Source of the DNA: Pycnococcus provasolii
Taxonomy: Eukaryota; Chlorophyta; Pseudoscourfieldiophyceae; Pseudoscourfieldiales
Assembly (NCBI GenBank): GCA_049487715.1
Contig: CP150574.1
Location: 1-64,000 of the forward strand
Reading direction: 5' to 3'
DNA: 64,000 nt
Below the pieces are notes generated by a model, which saw nothing but the letters and a program-made list of their open reading frames with translations, did no database searches and had not been told where the DNA came from. The position numbers and the translations under genes were made by a program. Positions 10,532 to 22,000 of the stretch are shown piece by piece (within the stretch, counting starts at the first letter, position 1; the number at the start of each line of letters is the position of its first letter).

Positions 10532-11584
10532 ATGGCGGACACGCGTCTTGTGCTTGACGTGCGGAAGGCGCACGAAATTGCGCAGAGCTTGTCCCGGGAG
10601 ATACGCGCGATCGGGGAAGGCGACGACGCACACGCGCATGCAGACAGCATAGGCGGCGGCGTGCTGTTCGACAAGCTGTGGCAACTCGCGGGACAGCTCG
10701 GCGTTCTGAGGCGAAGCGTCGGAAACATAGAAGATGGGCAGCAGAGGACCAACTGGACGCAGAGATGGAGGTGGATGCACGAGGAATTCATCGCGCTGGC
10801 TGGTGAGCACCTGCAGGATCCGTCCGCTCCTCCTCCGGATCCCAACGACGCGTTCTGGTCACGAACCGCGGAGCTCCTGTACGCCGGCTCTTTGAGAACG
10901 GTAGGTGCCGCCGAGAGCGTGTCTCGCGCAAAGCACGAGCTTGCATCCGTGCAGGCGGAGTTGCGCGCGATGCACGCGCAGGTTGCCGATCGTGACGAAC
11001 GGCTGAGGATAGCAAACGAGCGCATCGTCGTGCTTGAGCGCGAGCGTGCTGAAAGCGCGGCGGCAGCTGCTGCAAGCGAGCAAGGGAACAGCAAGGAGGT
11101 GCTGGAGATGAGAACGAGGTTGATTGTACTGCAGCAGGAAATGTCGCGAAAGGCAGGTGAGGCTGCGAAGTTGGCGGAACAGCACACCGCGTTGGTGGCG
11201 GAGCGCGACGCCCTACGAGCGAAGGCTGAGATGGGCCAAGCGACGGATCAAGCGGTGAGCGAGCAGGCGAAGGCTGAGAGTATCGAGCTCAGACAGCGCG
11301 TCGCGCGCCTGGAGGAGCACAATGTCGCGCTGAGCGAGAGTGTGCTGAAACAAAGTGGCGTTGTCGAAAGGCTCATCGAGCTGAACGAGGAGCTCGCGGC
11401 GGCGCACAACGCGAAGGTGCCGCGAGACGTGAGTGTTGCCATCGGCGCTGAAGATGGGCTCGATGCCAACGACGAGCTGGACGAAGACGTTCCAACAACG
11501 ACGGCACATCTGCCTCCACCTCCTTCGCTCTTGTCGTCGTTTGAAGCGTTCATGAAAAAGGATGCGCTTTCGTCAGAGATGTAA
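10532..11584 (+). CDS. Coiled-coil protein of unknown function
   Basis: 350 residues, intact, good start context (ACCCATGG). Residues about 1-115 are helical and Trp-containing, with no family I recognise. Residues about 130-295 show heptad-like Leu/Ala/Glu/Arg patterns typical of a long coiled coil. The C-terminus is acidic and ends in a short proline stretch and a hydrophobic SLLSSFEAFMKK patch that could be a docking peptide. No membrane segment or targeting sequence. It diverges from the amylase and runs in the same direction as the P2X gene 552 bp downstream, one of only three same-strand neighbour pairs here. No function is proposed. Confidence 0.8.
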   Translation: MADTRLVLDVRKAHEIAQSLSREIRAIGEGDDAHAHADSIGGGVLFDKLWQLAGQLGVLRRSVGNIEDGQQRTNWTQRWRWMHEEFIALAGEHLQDPSAPPPDPNDAFWSRTAELLYAGSLRTVGAAESVSRAKHELASVQAELRAMHAQVADRDERLRIANERIVVLERERAESAAAAAASEQGNSKEVLEMRTRLIVLQQEMSRKAGEAAKLAEQHTALVAERDALRAKAEMGQATDQAVSEQAKAESIELRQRVARLEEHNVALSESVLKQSGVVERLIELNEELAAAHNAKVPRDVSVAIGAEDGLDANDELDEDVPTTTAHLPPPPSLLSSFEAFMKKDALSSEM

Positions 11585-12136
11585 ACCAATATTTTGTATT
11601 GTATTCATATTGAATGATTTTTTTGTATCTACGCTGTTTTTTGGGGAAAATACGCCTTGGTGAATACTATGTATTGAGCAAGGATGGCGCCATAGTTGCC
11701 GCTGGCCGGCGCAAAGGTGCGTGTGTCTGTCATTCGTCCCTCTGTGCTTGCAAATTTTGCATTCTCAACCAGTAGTGTATCCCCTGTTCCGCTCCGAGGT
11801 GCTCCGTCCGGCGCCCCCTTGGCTTGCAAGCCAAGCGGACTTGACTCGCCTCCCCCATGGCCTCGGGTCCAGTAAAAATTTAAGGCTGTCTGAGGCGTCT
11901 TGATCGTGATGAGCGGAGTGATTTGTCAGACAGGTGGGATGGTAAGGCCAAGGGCATGCCCCCTCTCCTCCCTCCCCTCCCTCCCCGGCCGAAGATCGAT
12001 CTCCCTTCCCTTGCCCCAACCTTGCACCCGCTTGTCTGGTCTGGTCTTGTCCTGGTCTTTTCTCTCGTCAGGGTAATATGTAGACTAAGGTCAAGTGCAC
12101 AAGCCCAACCAGCAGCGGCAGTCTCGCTCAACCACC
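11585..12136. other. Intergenic region before the P2X gene
   Basis: 552 bp holding the 3' end of the coiled-coil gene and the P2X promoter. Its only ORF of note is on the minus strand at 11629-11829. That ORF lacks an ATG at its 5' end (the first ATG is at 11733) and its 34-residue tail is protein-like but unrecognised. A CT-rich tract precedes the P2X start. Confidence 0.4.
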
Positions 12137-14083
12137 ATGCCCACGTCTCGCATTGCACACGCGAATGCCGAGAGCTCAACGGCAGCGCGAGGAGGCACGA
12201 TGCTCGGCCGACTCGGCGCGTACCTCTCCGACGCTATCGACAGGCTCGGGGGATGGGTTGTACTCGAGGAGTTCAACCTGTCGTACACGACACCGCGCGT
12301 CGTGCGCATCCAGGATATGTCGCTGAGCGTCATGGAAATTCTACTCAACCTCGTCATATTCGCGTACATCGTCATCTACGAAGTCGTTCTCAACAAGGGG
12401 TATCTGATGTGCTATCCCATTTCTGTGCAAGAAGTGACAGTCGACGTATTCAAGGGAGTTCCCGTGTTGCGCAACGACGACTGCGCAAGACGGAATAGGA
12501 CACGCAGCGAAGAGATGCTCGACAGAGTTTCGGTGAACTTTAAATCCGTGTTATTGCAGGAAGTCTCGCTAAGGAAACCGCCGCACTGCAGCGAAACCGC
12601 ACAAAAAGAGAACCAGTACACGTGCTTCAATGTTGACAACAGAACACTCAAGGAGGAAATCATGACAGCACAGGATGGAGTCGTGGAACTGCCGTTGACG
12701 CAACTCGTCTCTCTCACAAACGGGACGTCGTTTTATCGCACGTTGGCCGACTCATCAGCCATGATCTTCAACACCAACTTCTTCGTGACCACGCCGCCGT
12801 ACGAAGAGAGAGAAAATAAGGACCCAAAGCTTGGCGGTGCGCTAGAAAAATTCCGCGTGCGCCTCGTCGACCTGGACGGAAACGTCGTGAATGCGTGCCC
12901 ACCGTTCGTTCACCACAAATCATTCCGTATGGCCGACACGTGCGATTTCGACACTGCTGTACACTTCAACACGCCGTGCGAATTTGAGCCTGACGACACA
13001 CACGCCATTCCTTTCATTGCCATTGCAAAGGCTGGGGGTGTCGACCAGCTGTACACTAAGGTGAAGGACATGCACCCGTCCATATCGTCTCAACTCATCG
13101 ACAGCTGCATAGAAAGCGTGGTTGGGAATACGAAGTTTGGCGCGTACGTGTACAAGGATGGCTATGCCGACATGTATGCGGCGGGCGTCCCCCAAAAATT
13201 CATGCGAATGGCAGGAGGCTATGATACCCTTGAAGACATATCCACGTATGATGGCTATCTCAAGGCGGTACGCAAGGTTTGTGAGGACAGAAGTATACTT
13301 TCTGGCGGCGTGAAGATTCAGGTGGAGTGGACCATGTCGAACGTGGAGTTTAAGGTGTTCAAGAAGGAATTTCGGTTGAGGCGTGCAAAACCTCCCATTG
13401 ACGTGCTGATCAAGGTGAAGTTTTCGCCGCCTCATCGCGCGAACGGCCTTGTCGCGGCCTGGAACCTAAAGGATACCGATACGAATTATCCGAGATTCGA
13501 GGATGACGATGTGAAGGTGGCAAATGCTCGCTGGTTTGGCACAACGCTTACGTCGTCATATTCGGGCCAACTTTGCACTGTTTCGGTGACAAAGCTGCTC
13601 CTCACATTGACCGCCAGCCTCGGCCTGCTTGCATTGGCGACGACTATTACCGAAACGTACATGCTCAAGATATCTCCGTTAAAAGATCTTTACAAGGCTG
13701 AGAAGGTTGTGAAGAGCGGCGACTACACGAAACTGCGCAAAACGATGACAAACGACGAACTACGCAATGTTCTCAATAACGACGATGTGCAGATGAGCGC
13801 ACTGGGCAAATCACTCTCTCGGAAGTACCATGATCGCACGTCGTCGCGCGATGCGGACGAGGAATCTACGCCCATCAAGGTGGTGGAAAAGGATGAAAAG
13901 AATGCCAGCCACATGTTCGTCCGTCAGGCACGCAGCCCGCCGCATGCAGCGCAGGATGTTAAGCGCGCGATCGAGGAGATGGCATTGAGGCCGCCGATGG
14001 TTGACACCGACCTATCAATCCAACCTTTCTCGGCACGCTCGAACGATATGACCACGCCAAGGCGTGTACAACCTCTCCAATAA
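12137..14083 (+). CDS. P2X-type ATP-gated cation channel
   Basis: 648 residues. The N-terminus matches animal and algal P2X receptors closely: YTTPRVVRI near residue 50 (YDTPRIVLI in animal P2X4), a first transmembrane segment at about 66-86 ending in the diagnostic KGY, then VTVDVFKGV matching the VTTKVKGV strand that carries ATP-contacting lysines. A Cys-rich ectodomain of about 390 residues follows, longer than the usual 280 or so. The second membrane segment (about 484-506) is followed by YKAEK, which fits the YxxxK motif that stabilises P2X at the membrane. About 120 charged residues form a cytosolic tail. Only one of the two lysines in the first ATP motif is evident and the NFR motif was not found, so ATP gating is not proven. 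The start is the first ATG, with a strong ACCACCATG context; no introns. Confidence 0.82.
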   Translation: MPTSRIAHANAESSTAARGGTMLGRLGAYLSDAIDRLGGWVVLEEFNLSYTTPRVVRIQDMSLSVMEILLNLVIFAYIVIYEVVLNKGYLMCYPISVQEVTVDVFKGVPVLRNDDCARRNRTRSEEMLDRVSVNFKSVLLQEVSLRKPPHCSETAQKENQYTCFNVDNRTLKEEIMTAQDGVVELPLTQLVSLTNGTSFYRTLADSSAMIFNTNFFVTTPPYEERENKDPKLGGALEKFRVRLVDLDGNVVNACPPFVHHKSFRMADTCDFDTAVHFNTPCEFEPDDTHAIPFIAIAKAGGVDQLYTKVKDMHPSISSQLIDSCIESVVGNTKFGAYVYKDGYADMYAAGVPQKFMRMAGGYDTLEDISTYDGYLKAVRKVCEDRSILSGGVKIQVEWTMSNVEFKVFKKEFRLRRAKPPIDVLIKVKFSPPHRANGLVAAWNLKDTDTNYPRFEDDDVKVANARWFGTTLTSSYSGQLCTVSVTKLLLTLTASLGLLALATTITETYMLKISPLKDLYKAEKVVKSGDYTKLRKTMTNDELRNVLNNDDVQMSALGKSLSRKYHDRTSSRDADEESTPIKVVEKDEKNASHMFVRQARSPPHAAQDVKRAIEEMALRPPMVDTDLSIQPFSARSNDMTTPRRVQPLQ

Positions 14084-14344
14084 ATATTCCTGATCTGAAA
14101 TAATGAATAATTATTAATAATCTATCGTAGTTATATTCAATAATAATATCTGAAATATTCCTTGACCACCCAGTCGTACAACGTGTAACCATTTTTGCCT
14201 TTTTCTGGAATAAATATTCCTAGTCAAAGGGAGGTACCAACTACGTTCACTGGACAAGTTATGAAAAAAAATAAAAAAAAAACAAGAAAGAACACAACAA
14301 TGCATTTTATCATCACAAGCGTGCAGTGTTACAAGGGAATTCAT

Positions 14345-17300
14345 TCAAACCGACAAACGCTTCAACGAACTCGACAGTTTCCTCGACGTTTGCCCGTCGT
14401 CGTACTGTTTTATCGGCGCATCCACCGACGCGCGCGGAAGGCTTCGCGCGGTGTTTCCATCACCGCTGTCGAATTCACCGCGGCGCATTCGATACAGCGC
14501 GTTTAGGATGTCCGACTCGAACAACGGCCTATCCTCCGGCTCCTGCGCCCAGCATCTCTCAATCAACAGCTTGAGCGCCGCAGATCCGCCGTCCGTTGGC
14601 AGGGGCAGGCGACGCTGCTGCACACCAACCGCGTATATCACCTGCATTGGGTTCGTCGCCTCACCCCAAGGCTGGAGGCCCGTGAGCATCTCCCAAAGAA
14701 GAACCGCGAACGAAAAGACGTCGCACGCCTCGCTCACAGACTCGTTGCCGAAAATCTCAGGCGCCATGTAGTTGGGCGTGCCAGCTTGCACGTTCTTCGT
14801 ACTCAAGAACGTGCGTTCCTTGAACTTCGCGATGCCAAAGTCGCAAACCTTGGCACGTCCCATGCCATCTAGCAGCACGTTCTGTGTCTTCAGGTCGCGG
14901 TGAACGACGTCTGGATGAAGGTACGCCATCGCCTCTGCCACATCCGTGGCAATGCGAATCAGCTGAGCGTACAGCAGCGCACCGACGCCCGGCGCTTCGT
15001 CGTCGACGCCGTGAATGAGGTTGTGAAGAGATCCGCCCTCCGCGAGCTCCACTACAAGACAGACGTTAGGCGGGGCGGGGCAGGCGCCGTAGAATCGAAC
15101 GATGTTCGGGTGATGCAGGCGAGACAGCAGCGCCACCTCCGAGCGGAACGCTGCGAGGTCGCGCGCAGTCGCGTGGCTGATGTGAAGCATTTTCACAGCC
15201 ACAATCACGCTGCGCTTGGCATCCTTTTTGCGCCAGGTTGCACGGTAAACGCTTCCAAATGCGCCAGAGCCAATCAGGATTCCGAGATCGATGTCGCTTT
15301 CATAGCAAATCTCCGTGAATTCCCGCGAGGAGGGCTCCTTGCCGTTGCCGGCGCAGGATCCGTTTATTCCGTTGCTTGGCCGCTTGGGAGACGACGGGAT
15401 GACGAGGGTGGCATCCGCAGATTGCACGGAGGATTTACGAACGTGAATCATGCTGCTCTCTTCTAGGAAGCCCATGCGCGATCCTCGCCCAGGCGAAGAC
15501 ATCTCCTTTTTCTGTACGAGCGATGCGGCGTACTGAGCATCGTCATAAATGGCAGCCGTCATTGCCACGTCGAGCATTGGAGATGGTGGCAAGGCTCGTG
15601 GACGACGGGCATCCTCTTCCATACTCCCACGTCGTGTGACGGTAGAAGACGAGTGGGAAGAAGAACGACGCGGCGGCGGCGGCGACGATCCCCACGGTCC
15701 ACCAATTTTGTCTGCAGCTTTTTTTGCGCCATCGTTGTCGGCATCATCATCGTCCTCCTCGCGCCGAAGCCAAGCATTTCTTCGAAGTACAGCATACACT
15801 AACACGATCACGAGAACGACTGCGAATGCTGCCGATGCTGCTATACTCGCAACGACCACGGGTGACGCCGATGCAGAGACACGCGACGTGATCGATGAAG
15901 CCTTGGCAAATGCAGAGGCATCTGCTGCACTTGCATTGTCGTTCGGGGACGACGACGACGGCACCTGTGGTGGCGGCGTCGATGATGGAGGTGGTGGCAA
16001 CGGTACACCAGTCCTCGCTGGGGAGGCTGCGTCGTCGTCGTCCAGTCGGCGTGCTGCTACAACTGCAAGCACCTCCCCATTTGGCTTTCGCAGTGTTAGG
16101 CCAATGTCCTGATCACCGCTGCTGACGTCGTCACCACCGTCGTCGTCGATGATGGTGTTTTTATCAACATCTTCCATTTCCGGACCTAAGAAGTTGCTGC
16201 TGCCGTTCGCGAGCGGCGACGACAGCGCGGCAGCCTCGCCATTCATGCTGTTCCTGTTGTTGCTGCCGCTGCCGCCGCCGCTTCTGCTGTCGTCGTCGTT
16301 GTTGCCATCATCGAAGCTGTTGGCAATGGCATCGACATCCGCATAGTCCAGATTTAAGTCGATGCCTTTGTCCGCAACGGTGCTGCTGCTGCTGCTGCTA
16401 CTACTATTTGCAGCAGCCCCTGCCTCCGGTGATGCTGTGGATGATGGCAATGACAAAGATGCCAGAGAAGAAGATGGAGAAGATGACGACGACGCCGGAG
16501 ACTCAGCGGCGGCAGAAGAATCATCACCAGACGACGACGACGACGACATCGTCATCTTGTCCTGCCTGGAGAAGAGGGCAACGTCGCTCAGAAGAAACTT
16601 CGGTTCCACATCAAGCCTGCGTGGTGCACGTAGAACGATCCGATTCCAACCACCAGGTGGAGCTTGCGATGCCAGAAGAGGTACCTGGACACGCGTCCAC
16701 GTCGACTCCTCCAGTGTCGTCAGCGAGTAGAGAGGTTCACTGTAGCTGGGGTAGTCGCTGCTGCTGCTGCTGCTTTGATTGGTGAACATGGCTGTACTGT
16801 TGTCGAACGGCCTGTCCCAGCTCCACAGCTCGAGACGCAAGGCTGCAACATCCTCACCTCCGAGGCTTCCGATGATGTCAAACTCAAGAGCATCCGAGTT
16901 GTCAAGCTGCGGTCCGAACGCCGACGCTGTTTCCACGCACCATCCGCCAGAGTCCGATACTTCCGCGTACACGACGGTTTCATTCACATTCCTCGCGATA
17001 CGAGGTCCCTCCTTGAACTCCACATCGTACGTTCCACCCCAGCTGCAGTCGTTCCATCCACTTGCAACGCCGTCGTCATATACGACACGATTCAGGGTGA
17101 CGCTACTGAGCCATTTTGGGCGCTGAAAGCTTGGTGGTATCGTGTCGCCCTGGGAGGTGGAGGCTGGCGATGATGATGAGGAGGAAGATGGGGAAGAGGA
17201 ACTCATGTTGTTGTTGTTGTCGTTGTCGTTGCTGTCGCCGCCATTTGTTGTTGTTGTTGTTGTTGTTGTTGTTCGTCGTCGAAGTGGCAGATGATGATGA

Positions 17301-18215
17301 CGACGACGTGGGTGTCCCGCAGCAGTATCTCACCTGACAGGCAACCACACGCTCGTCATTTCCCTCTTGAATAATCCTTTCCGCCGCCTCATTCCACGGT
17401 GCGGAGAGACGCTCGACGGCTGGTGGGCATCGGAGCACGGCGTCACTCACCACCACCTCGTCGTCCACCGGTAACCGTTTTTTGAACAGTCTGCCATCCG
17501 GCTCCTCCTTCTCATCATCATCATCAGGCTCGGGCGACGACCACATCCTCGCCATCGCTGTATTGTACTGTGTGGTCGTCCTTCTGTACGTGAAGTACGG
17601 CTCGTCAGCGTCGTCGTCGGCGGCGGCGTCAGCAGCGTTGTCGTTCGCATACATCCGTTGATACGAAGAAGAAGACGTTCTCGACGACGACGTCGACGAC
17701 GACGACGACGGTGCGATAAGAGAACACTCGAGCCCATTCACGCTCACATCCTTCACACGTCGACTCCACCGAAATTCGCGCGAAGGCACGTCAGACGTCG
17801 TCGCTTCGTTCAACGCACCCACAAATGTGAATTCTCGAAACCCACCTTCGGGTAAGATGACACCGTTCTGCTGCCAGTCGTTGTAGTTCACGACCCGACT
17901 TGGCAGTCCGTTTCTTCCACTCGTTCCTTGGTCAAACAAAAGCCCTCCCTTAGTCGTGTTTTGTACGATGCGCTCTGACGACGCGAACCGCCAAACCACC
18001 TGCCACGAGTTGAGTTCCTCTTCTCTGTTGTTCACAAGTCTCATGGTTGCGTTGAATCTGTCGTGCGTGTACATTTTGCGCGTGCTGTACACAAGCTCAA
18101 TCTCGCACGATCTCCTGGATGACGACGACGACGACGTGTCCCGCGACGACGAGACGAGACGCGAAGAGGCGCCGCCGCCGCCGCCAACCGCAACATTTCC
18201 CAAGGAGGGAGGCTG

Positions 18216-18250
<35 letters not shown>

Positions 18251-18353
18251 ATGACGAGGTTAGAGCAGCAGCAGCAGGCTCCTGAGTCTGAGACTGCGTT
18301 GACGGAGGTTGTGGTGCCGTCGAAGGTTTTGAGAAGGATGCGGAGGAGGCCAT
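14345..18353 (-). CDS. Receptor-like protein kinase with COBRA/CBM2-like ectodomain; two exons
   Basis: Two exons: 18353-17334 (340 residues) and 17149-14345 (934 residues). Exon 1 encodes a beta-sandwich resembling COBRA/CBM2 modules (CEIELVYS, Trp-rich NSWQVVWRF, VILPEGG) and a Cys-rich part. Exon 2 starts with a second sandwich-like module (WNDCSWGGTYDVEF), then a Ser/Asp/Asn-rich stalk, a transmembrane segment near residue 770 (AFAVVLVIVLVYAVL) and a TKL-type kinase: GSGAFGSVYRATW, VAVKML, HRDLKTQN, CDFGIAK, GTPNYMAPE. All catalytic residues are present, so an active kinase sensing a cell-surface glycan is a reasonable inference. No signal peptide is visible after the ATG at 18353; a further upstream exon could supply one. 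Diverges from the starch synthase. Confidence 0.8.
17150..17333 (-). other. Spliceosomal intron in the receptor kinase gene
   Basis: Read on the minus strand, the donor is CAG|GTGAGA and the acceptor a long pyrimidine tract ending CCTCCCAG|G. Both sit between codons (phase 0), and removing the 184 nt joins the CQ end of exon 1 to GDTIPP of exon 2 in frame. Without splicing, the first frame runs into a stop 46 codons later inside the second. It is the only intron I could support in the window. Confidence 0.75.
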
Positions 18354-19098
18354 GAGCCTGAGGGAGGTGTGGTATGGCGGAGATGGAGGGACGGAGGCGA
18401 AGCAGGCGCGCACCACGAGAGAGGGTGAGTTTTGTGACAGGGTTGAGAGGGCGAGAAAAGAGGGGAAGGAAAAAGAAGGAAAGAAAGAGCGCAGGCTTTC
18501 CTTAGGTGTGTGTGGTATCGCTCCCTCAGGACGGTGGGAGAAGGATCATAGCTGCGGAAGGAGGGAAGGAGGGAGAATATGCGGGCGGTTAAGGTTACTA
18601 ACCCCGAATAAATCAAATACACGTGGAAAATTCCAAACCCCATTTAACTCCCCATTCATGGGGATGAGACGTTGGAGAATGGGGGTTGGAAAACAGAAAC
18701 AGAAAGGAATCATTGGGGGTTATAGGGCAACGGAAAAAGGCCCCCGTTGTCCCAGTCATCACAAAGGAGCTCACCGATCGGCCTCAGACTGGATAGGGAC
18801 ACCGCGTCCGGCTCGGGAAAATCTCGAAGCAGCCGAGGGTCGAGATACGAGACCTCTCCCGGGAAAATGCATTTTCCTCACTTTCTTCTTGGAGGCCGTG
18901 GGTTATCTTATTTCTTCTGGGAAACCGAAAGCGAGAAAAAAGCCCCGAGGGTGAAATCTCCGGCCCCTCTCACCACCGCACGTTTCCCCTTATCTATTCC
19001 ACGGCCCCGACCGAACTCCAACAACTCCAACAACAACACCAACGCCTCCTCCACGTTCACCAACCTCCTACGCTCACCCTACAACACGCACGCTCGCC
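18354..19098. promoter_or_regulatory. Divergent intergenic region, receptor kinase / starch synthase
   Basis: 745 bp between divergent ATGs. It carries one copy of the shared motif, CTAACCCCGAATA, at 18598-18610, and nearby AAACCCCATTTAACTCCCC-like sequence. A TCCAACAACTCCAACAACAAC simple repeat lies in the starch synthase 5' leader near 19016. No gene was seen. Confidence 0.55.
18598..18610 (+). promoter_or_regulatory. Shared promoter motif, copy 1
   Basis: CTAACCCCGAATA. The core TAACCCCGAA recurs near 28545, 35167, 35211, 46368 and 46382, always in divergent intergenic DNA. Function is unknown. Confidence 0.5.
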
Positions 19099-22000
19099 AT
19101 GATGCACGCCAAGCAGGTGAGCGCATCGAGGGTGCGCGGTGGTCCTGCTGCAGCGCGTCCTAGGACGCCAACGCAACGGCGCAACGTCCGTGTCAGTGCT
19201 GGCCCGCCTCCTCCACCCACACCAGGGGGGGGAGGACCCGAAGTCAGCGTCGCGGTCAAGGCGTCTGCCGCGGAACGACTGCTCGCCGCGGAACGACGGC
19301 TCGTCGAGCTCTTCGAACCCAACAGAGCCGCACCCAAGGCGAGCGTCGTCGCCAAACTCAGGTCGGAAATCAACATGCTGCGCGAGCAGGCGAAAGTCGA
19401 GAGTGCAGAGGCGGCACGCAAGGGTGCCGCGGGAGGTGGGGGTGCTGCATCCCCACCCGATGCCGAGAAGAAGGCTGGACTTTACGCGGGATACATGGAG
19501 GAGCTCGCGAGACTAAAGGCGGAGAACGACGTACTCAAGGATGCTGCGGAGCAGGCGTACGGCGTGACGTCGAGCGGTACGGAAGAAAAACCTCAAGCAT
19601 CTCCGGAGCCTGTTGCAGCAGCAGCAGCAGCAGCTTCGGCTCCTCCCAAGCAACCACCCACGCCATCGGCACCACCGCCAGCTCCCAAGGCTGCGGTTGC
19701 TGCTCCTCCTGCTCCTGGACCTCCCGCTCCTGGACCTCCCCCTCCTGGACCTCCCCCTCCTGGACCTCCTCCTCCGTCTCCATCCCCAACGTCCGCGCCT
19801 GCACCTGCGCCTGCTGCTGCTGCTGCTGCTGCAACCGCGCCGGTGGAGGAGGAAATCAGCGCGGAGGAGCTCGCCAGGCTTGAGGAGGAAAATCGAATCC
19901 TTCGCGACCGTGCCCAGGCGATTCAGGTGCGAAGCCCGCAGTCGGAGATGCCGGGAGCGTCGTCGAAGCCACAGCCGCCGGCACCCAGTGCACCTAAGCC
20001 TGCTGCTGCCGCTGCTGCACCTCCAGCAGCACCTCCAGCAGCACCCCCAACTCCAGCTCCACCGCCACCAGCGCCCGTGGCGGAGAAGAAGTCTTGGGAG
20101 GCCTTGGCCAAGGAGGTGGAGGAGAACCAAGAGAAGAAGCAAGCCGCCGCGAACGCATCGGTCGCTGACGCCCTCCAGACGAATATGGACAACAAGAAGA
20201 AGGCGACGTCGTCGCCGCCACCACCACCACCCTCGAGCATGAAGGCGCCGATGAATGCTGAAAAAGCTGCGATGGATAAAAATAAGGTGGAAGAGGAGGC
20301 GAAGCTCGCGGCTGCGGCGGCGGAGGATGAGGAGATGAGGAAACTCATTGAGGAAAATCGCAAGCTGCTTGAGCTGACAAAGGCGGGGGAGGCGAGGGCA
20401 GCCGAGAAGAAGAAGCAGGAGGAGGAGGAGGCTGCGAAAAAGGCGGAGGAGGAGGCTGCTATGGCAGCGCTCATGTCGGAGCAGGAAAAGTTAGCCGCGA
20501 AGAAGAAGGCGATGGAGGATGCGGTTGCGAAGAAGAAGGCGGACGAAGAGGCGGCCGCGGCTGCCAAGGCCAAGAAGGAGGCGGATGCTCGCGCGGCGGC
20601 GGAAGCCAAGGAAAAGCAGAAGCTGGAGATGATTGCCAAGGCGAAGGCAACCGCCAAGGAAAATCGTATGAGGAATCACGCGGAGGCTGTGGAAAAGGCG
20701 AAGGCGAGTCTTGCGGCGTACGTCGAAAGCCCGAAGCTCATCATGGGACACGACAACGATCTCTTCTTCTTCGTGCCAGAGCAGCCTGTCGCCGGTACGG
20801 AAGTGAAGATCCTCTTCAATCGCGCCATCTCCTCGGCGCTGGCAACGCGGCCTCATATCAAGCTACACATGGGATACAACCAGTGGCGCATGGATCCACA
20901 CGTCGTGGAACTGACACCAACCAGCCTGCCCAAGTCTGATAGTGCCGACTGGTGGAATGCGACATTCGAGATGCCAGAGCAGGCGTTCCACATGGCGTAC
21001 GCCTTCACCGATGGCGACGATGTCTGGCAGAAGCGTGACGATGGCATGGACTTTGAAACGAACATAGCCAGCGCCACCGATGAGCTGGAATTCAACAACA
21101 TGCTCCTCGAGAAAGCGATGGAGGAGGAGAGGTTGGCGAAGGAGATGGCTGCTATGGAAGAGGCGGAGAAGAAGGCTGCCTCCAGACGCACGGAGGAGGA
21201 GGAGGATCGCGTTCAGGCGAGGCGCGACGTCGATGGTACTGGCACGGAGTGCCTCGCACGCTGCGAAGGAAGCACGACAGGCGGACAGGCTGGCGTTTGG
21301 CATTCCAACCCCGCAAATCCAATGCCAGGCCAGGATGAGGTGACCATCTACTACAATGTTCGGTCCAGCGGCGTTCTGCGTGATCGGGAAACCGCGACGC
21401 TGCATTGCGGCACGGACGTGTGGGCGAATGGTCAGGAGCTCGTTAAGGTGATGCAAGAAATGCCGAAGTACATCGTCGGTACGGACGAGCTTGCTCCTGA
21501 GGAGGAGGAGGAGGAGGAAGAGGAGGAGGAGGAGATTGTGGAAGAGGAGGAGGAGGAGGAGGAGGTGCCCGCAGCAAAGGCGGATGGCGGCGTGGTGCGC
21601 GATCCCGCTGGCAAGATCGTACTCATTCCGGGATTCACGAAAGATCAGCTGGATCTATTCACCGACGATCAGCTCGAGATGCTTGCAGAGAAGGCCGAGG
21701 CGTCTGTGGCAGAAGCGCCCAAGGCAACGAAGAAGAAGAAGTCGAAACCGAAGCCCAAGCCGAAAAAGAAAAAGCCGAAGCCGAAGCCGAAGCCGATGGA
21801 GTACCAGCTGCCCAACGGCCTGAGCTACCCGGTGAATGACGGAAACAGGTGGTTCTCTGCAACGTGGAAGATGGTTCCTGAGGGTGCAGCGGTGATGAAC
21901 TTCGTGATTTCAGATGGCAACAACTGCTACGAGAATAACGGTGGCCGTGATTTCCACGTTGCCGTCGAGCGCGACGACAAGACGATCGAGGAGCTTGTAG

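Noticed and set aside
17103-18416. A separate 437-residue gene ending in a hydrophobic, GPI-like tail
   Set aside because: Its last 46 codons overlap the kinase ORF in another frame, and a canonical intron at 17150-17333 removes them and joins both frames exactly.
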